A stretch of DNA of 13,716 nucleotides from an uncultured Oscillospiraceae bacterium (GTDB lineage Bacteria; Bacillota; Clostridia; Oscillospirales; Ruminococcaceae). Of this stretch, positions 12,841 to 13,716 are shown piece after piece; position 1 is the stretch's first letter, and each line of letters starts with the position of its first letter. The stretch lies in assembly GCA_900543295.1 (NCBI GenBank), contig UQQY01000046.1, positions 1 to 13,716 on the forward strand. Reading direction: 5' to 3'. A program made the position numbers and the translations under genes. The notes under the pieces were generated by a model that was not told the origin of the DNA, ran no database searches, and saw only the letters and a program-made list of their open reading frames with translations.

Positions 12841-13716
12841 TCATTGCCTTGCAGAATCAAGTATGCTCCGCACCTCCAAAAGCCGGTCGATATCCGCCTT
12901 CTCCTGCTCCCCCTGTGTGTTCGGCGCAACATTCACTACAAGACAATTTTCCTGTGCGGTCAGCGTTTTATAATGCGAGGCGATAAACTCTGCTTCAACC
13001 AGCGGATCGTCGGTATACTGCGGATCCCAAAACCAGTTTCGCATGTTACGGATGCAAATGGTTGCCTCGAACGGCAGATAGTATCGTTCGCCCTCATGGG
13101 TGTAGAGCTTCGGATCATCCTTTGGCGGAAACATCGGGTCAAGCAGGCGGAAATCACTCGGAAAATAGCGCATCGGCATACCCTCTCTGTAATTTTCCGG
13201 CCAAAACTCATGTCCATCTGCCCCCTCCGGCAGGTCTTCGCCAATCGTCCAGTTCACGGCTACTGCTATACCGGGCTGAAGACGCTTCGCCAGGGTATAA
13301 AGCCGGTTAATTCCCCATTCATACGATTTTTTATCCCAGCCGCCGTCAAACCAAAGCTCTGCAACATCACCGTAACGGCCGTCCAGAAGCTCCGCCAGAT
13401 GACGCTCCATATAGCGGATATACGCTTCATTGTCATGATAGCATTTTTCATGCCGATCCCACAGCGAATAATACAGTCCGAGCTTTATTCCATACTTTTC
13501 ACATGCGTCTGCAACAGCCTTTACCACATCGGTCGTATTCGGCGAATGGTTTATGCAATAGTCTGTTGTGTCGGTATCCCACATGCAAAAGCCGTCGTGA
13601 TGCTTTGCGGTCAGGATAACATATTTCATTCCGCAGTCGCGCGCATTTTTCACCCATCCGTCCGCGTCAATTTTAGCCGGGGCATAGCTTTCCACCGGCA
13701 AGGTTCCGTCCGACCA
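12841..13716 (-). CDS. GH29 alpha-L-fucosidase family protein (5' partial)
   Basis: The C-terminal 291 residues of a glycoside hydrolase family 29 enzyme, which removes terminal alpha-L-fucose from glycans; the start lies beyond the right edge. Fragment residues 31-53, KYVILTAKHHDGFCMWDTDTTDY, form the conserved substrate-binding strand with the His-His-Asp triplet. YGDVAELWFDGGW (115-127) holds the catalytic nucleophile Asp124 (fragment numbering). KLGLYYSLWDRHE (78-90) and NCLVVNVAPNTQGE (257-270) are further family strands. The protein ends with the barrel (LLEVRSILDSARQ) and so lacks the C-terminal beta-sandwich found in many GH29 enzymes. No signal peptide can be judged. The TTG at 13701 is internal. 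Free fucose could feed a fucose to 1,2-propanediol route, but nothing here ties that to the glycyl radical enzyme. Confidence 0.92.
   Translation of the reverse strand, partial: WSDGTLPVESYAPAKIDADGWVKNARDCGMKYVILTAKHHDGFCMWDTDTTDYCINHSPNTTDVVKAVADACEKYGIKLGLYYSLWDRHEKCYHDNEAYIRYMERHLAELLDGRYGDVAELWFDGGWDKKSYEWGINRLYTLAKRLQPGIAVAVNWTIGEDLPEGADGHEFWPENYREGMPMRYFPSDFRLLDPMFPPKDDPKLYTHEGERYYLPFEATICIRNMRNWFWDPQYTDDPLVEAEFIASHYKTLTAQENCLVVNVAPNTQGEQEKADIDRLLEVRSILDSARQ

Noticed and set aside
8153..13716. A fucose to propanediol pathway linking the fucosidase and the glycyl radical enzyme
   Set aside because: The two are separated by the AraC gene, two terminators and mscL, and no fucose isomerase, kinase, aldolase or microcompartment gene is present.

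Overview
The window looks like a chromosomal segment from an anaerobic, gut-type member of the Clostridia (Oscillospiraceae/Ruminococcaceae-like). This is an inference. It rests on intermediate GC, strong AGGAGG ribosome binding sites, occasional TTG starts, a glycyl radical enzyme (oxygen-sensitive) with its activase, several ferredoxin-type Fe-S proteins, solo ECF-transporter S components, and a biotin synthase of the anaerobe-like sequence type. No rRNA, tRNA, CRISPR array or insertion sequence was seen.

Layout from left to right. (1) 1-498, plus strand: the C-terminal ATPase end of a sensor histidine kinase, closed by a terminator. (2) 735-986, plus: a small unrecognised protein with an exceptionally long Shine-Dalgarno match. 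(3) 1048-1983, minus: a sugar-type nucleotidyltransferase, convergent with (2) across a shared hairpin. (4) 2250-3815, plus: bioB-bioY, behind a near-consensus promoter overlapped by a BirA-like operator and closed by a terminator. (5) 7139 down to 3902, minus: a tightly packed set of aldo/keto reductase with two Fe-S clusters, ECF S component, DUF1893 protein and SGNH hydrolase. (6) 7993-7235, minus: a UlaG-like metallo-beta-lactamase-fold hydrolase, with a promoter in front and a terminator behind. (7) 11265-8153, minus: an unassigned glycyl radical enzyme and its radical-SAM activating enzyme. (8) 11403-12236, plus: a divergent AraC/cupin regulator, the obvious candidate to control (7). (9) 12758-12300, minus: mscL with its own promoter. 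(10) 13716-12841, minus: the truncated C-terminal part of a GH29 alpha-L-fucosidase.

How the genes may work together. The AraC regulator, glycyl radical enzyme and activase form a self-contained inducible catabolic module. The radical enzyme keeps the Cys-X-Glu arrangement of the eliminases rather than the Cys-Cys of pyruvate formate-lyase, but it has a divergent motif after it, so its substrate is open. The hydrolase and the aldo/keto reductase operon lie directly downstream on the same strand. They could process its product or be independent. bioB with bioY and no other bio genes here suggests conversion of imported or separately made dethiobiotin, plus biotin uptake. The ECF S component/DUF1893 pair suggests uptake, and perhaps processing, of an unidentified small molecule.

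The least explained parts are the glycyl radical enzyme module, the ECF-S/DUF1893 operon, the BioB cluster-ligand substitution, the 14-base Shine-Dalgarno, and two places where a hairpin arm doubles as a promoter -35 element.
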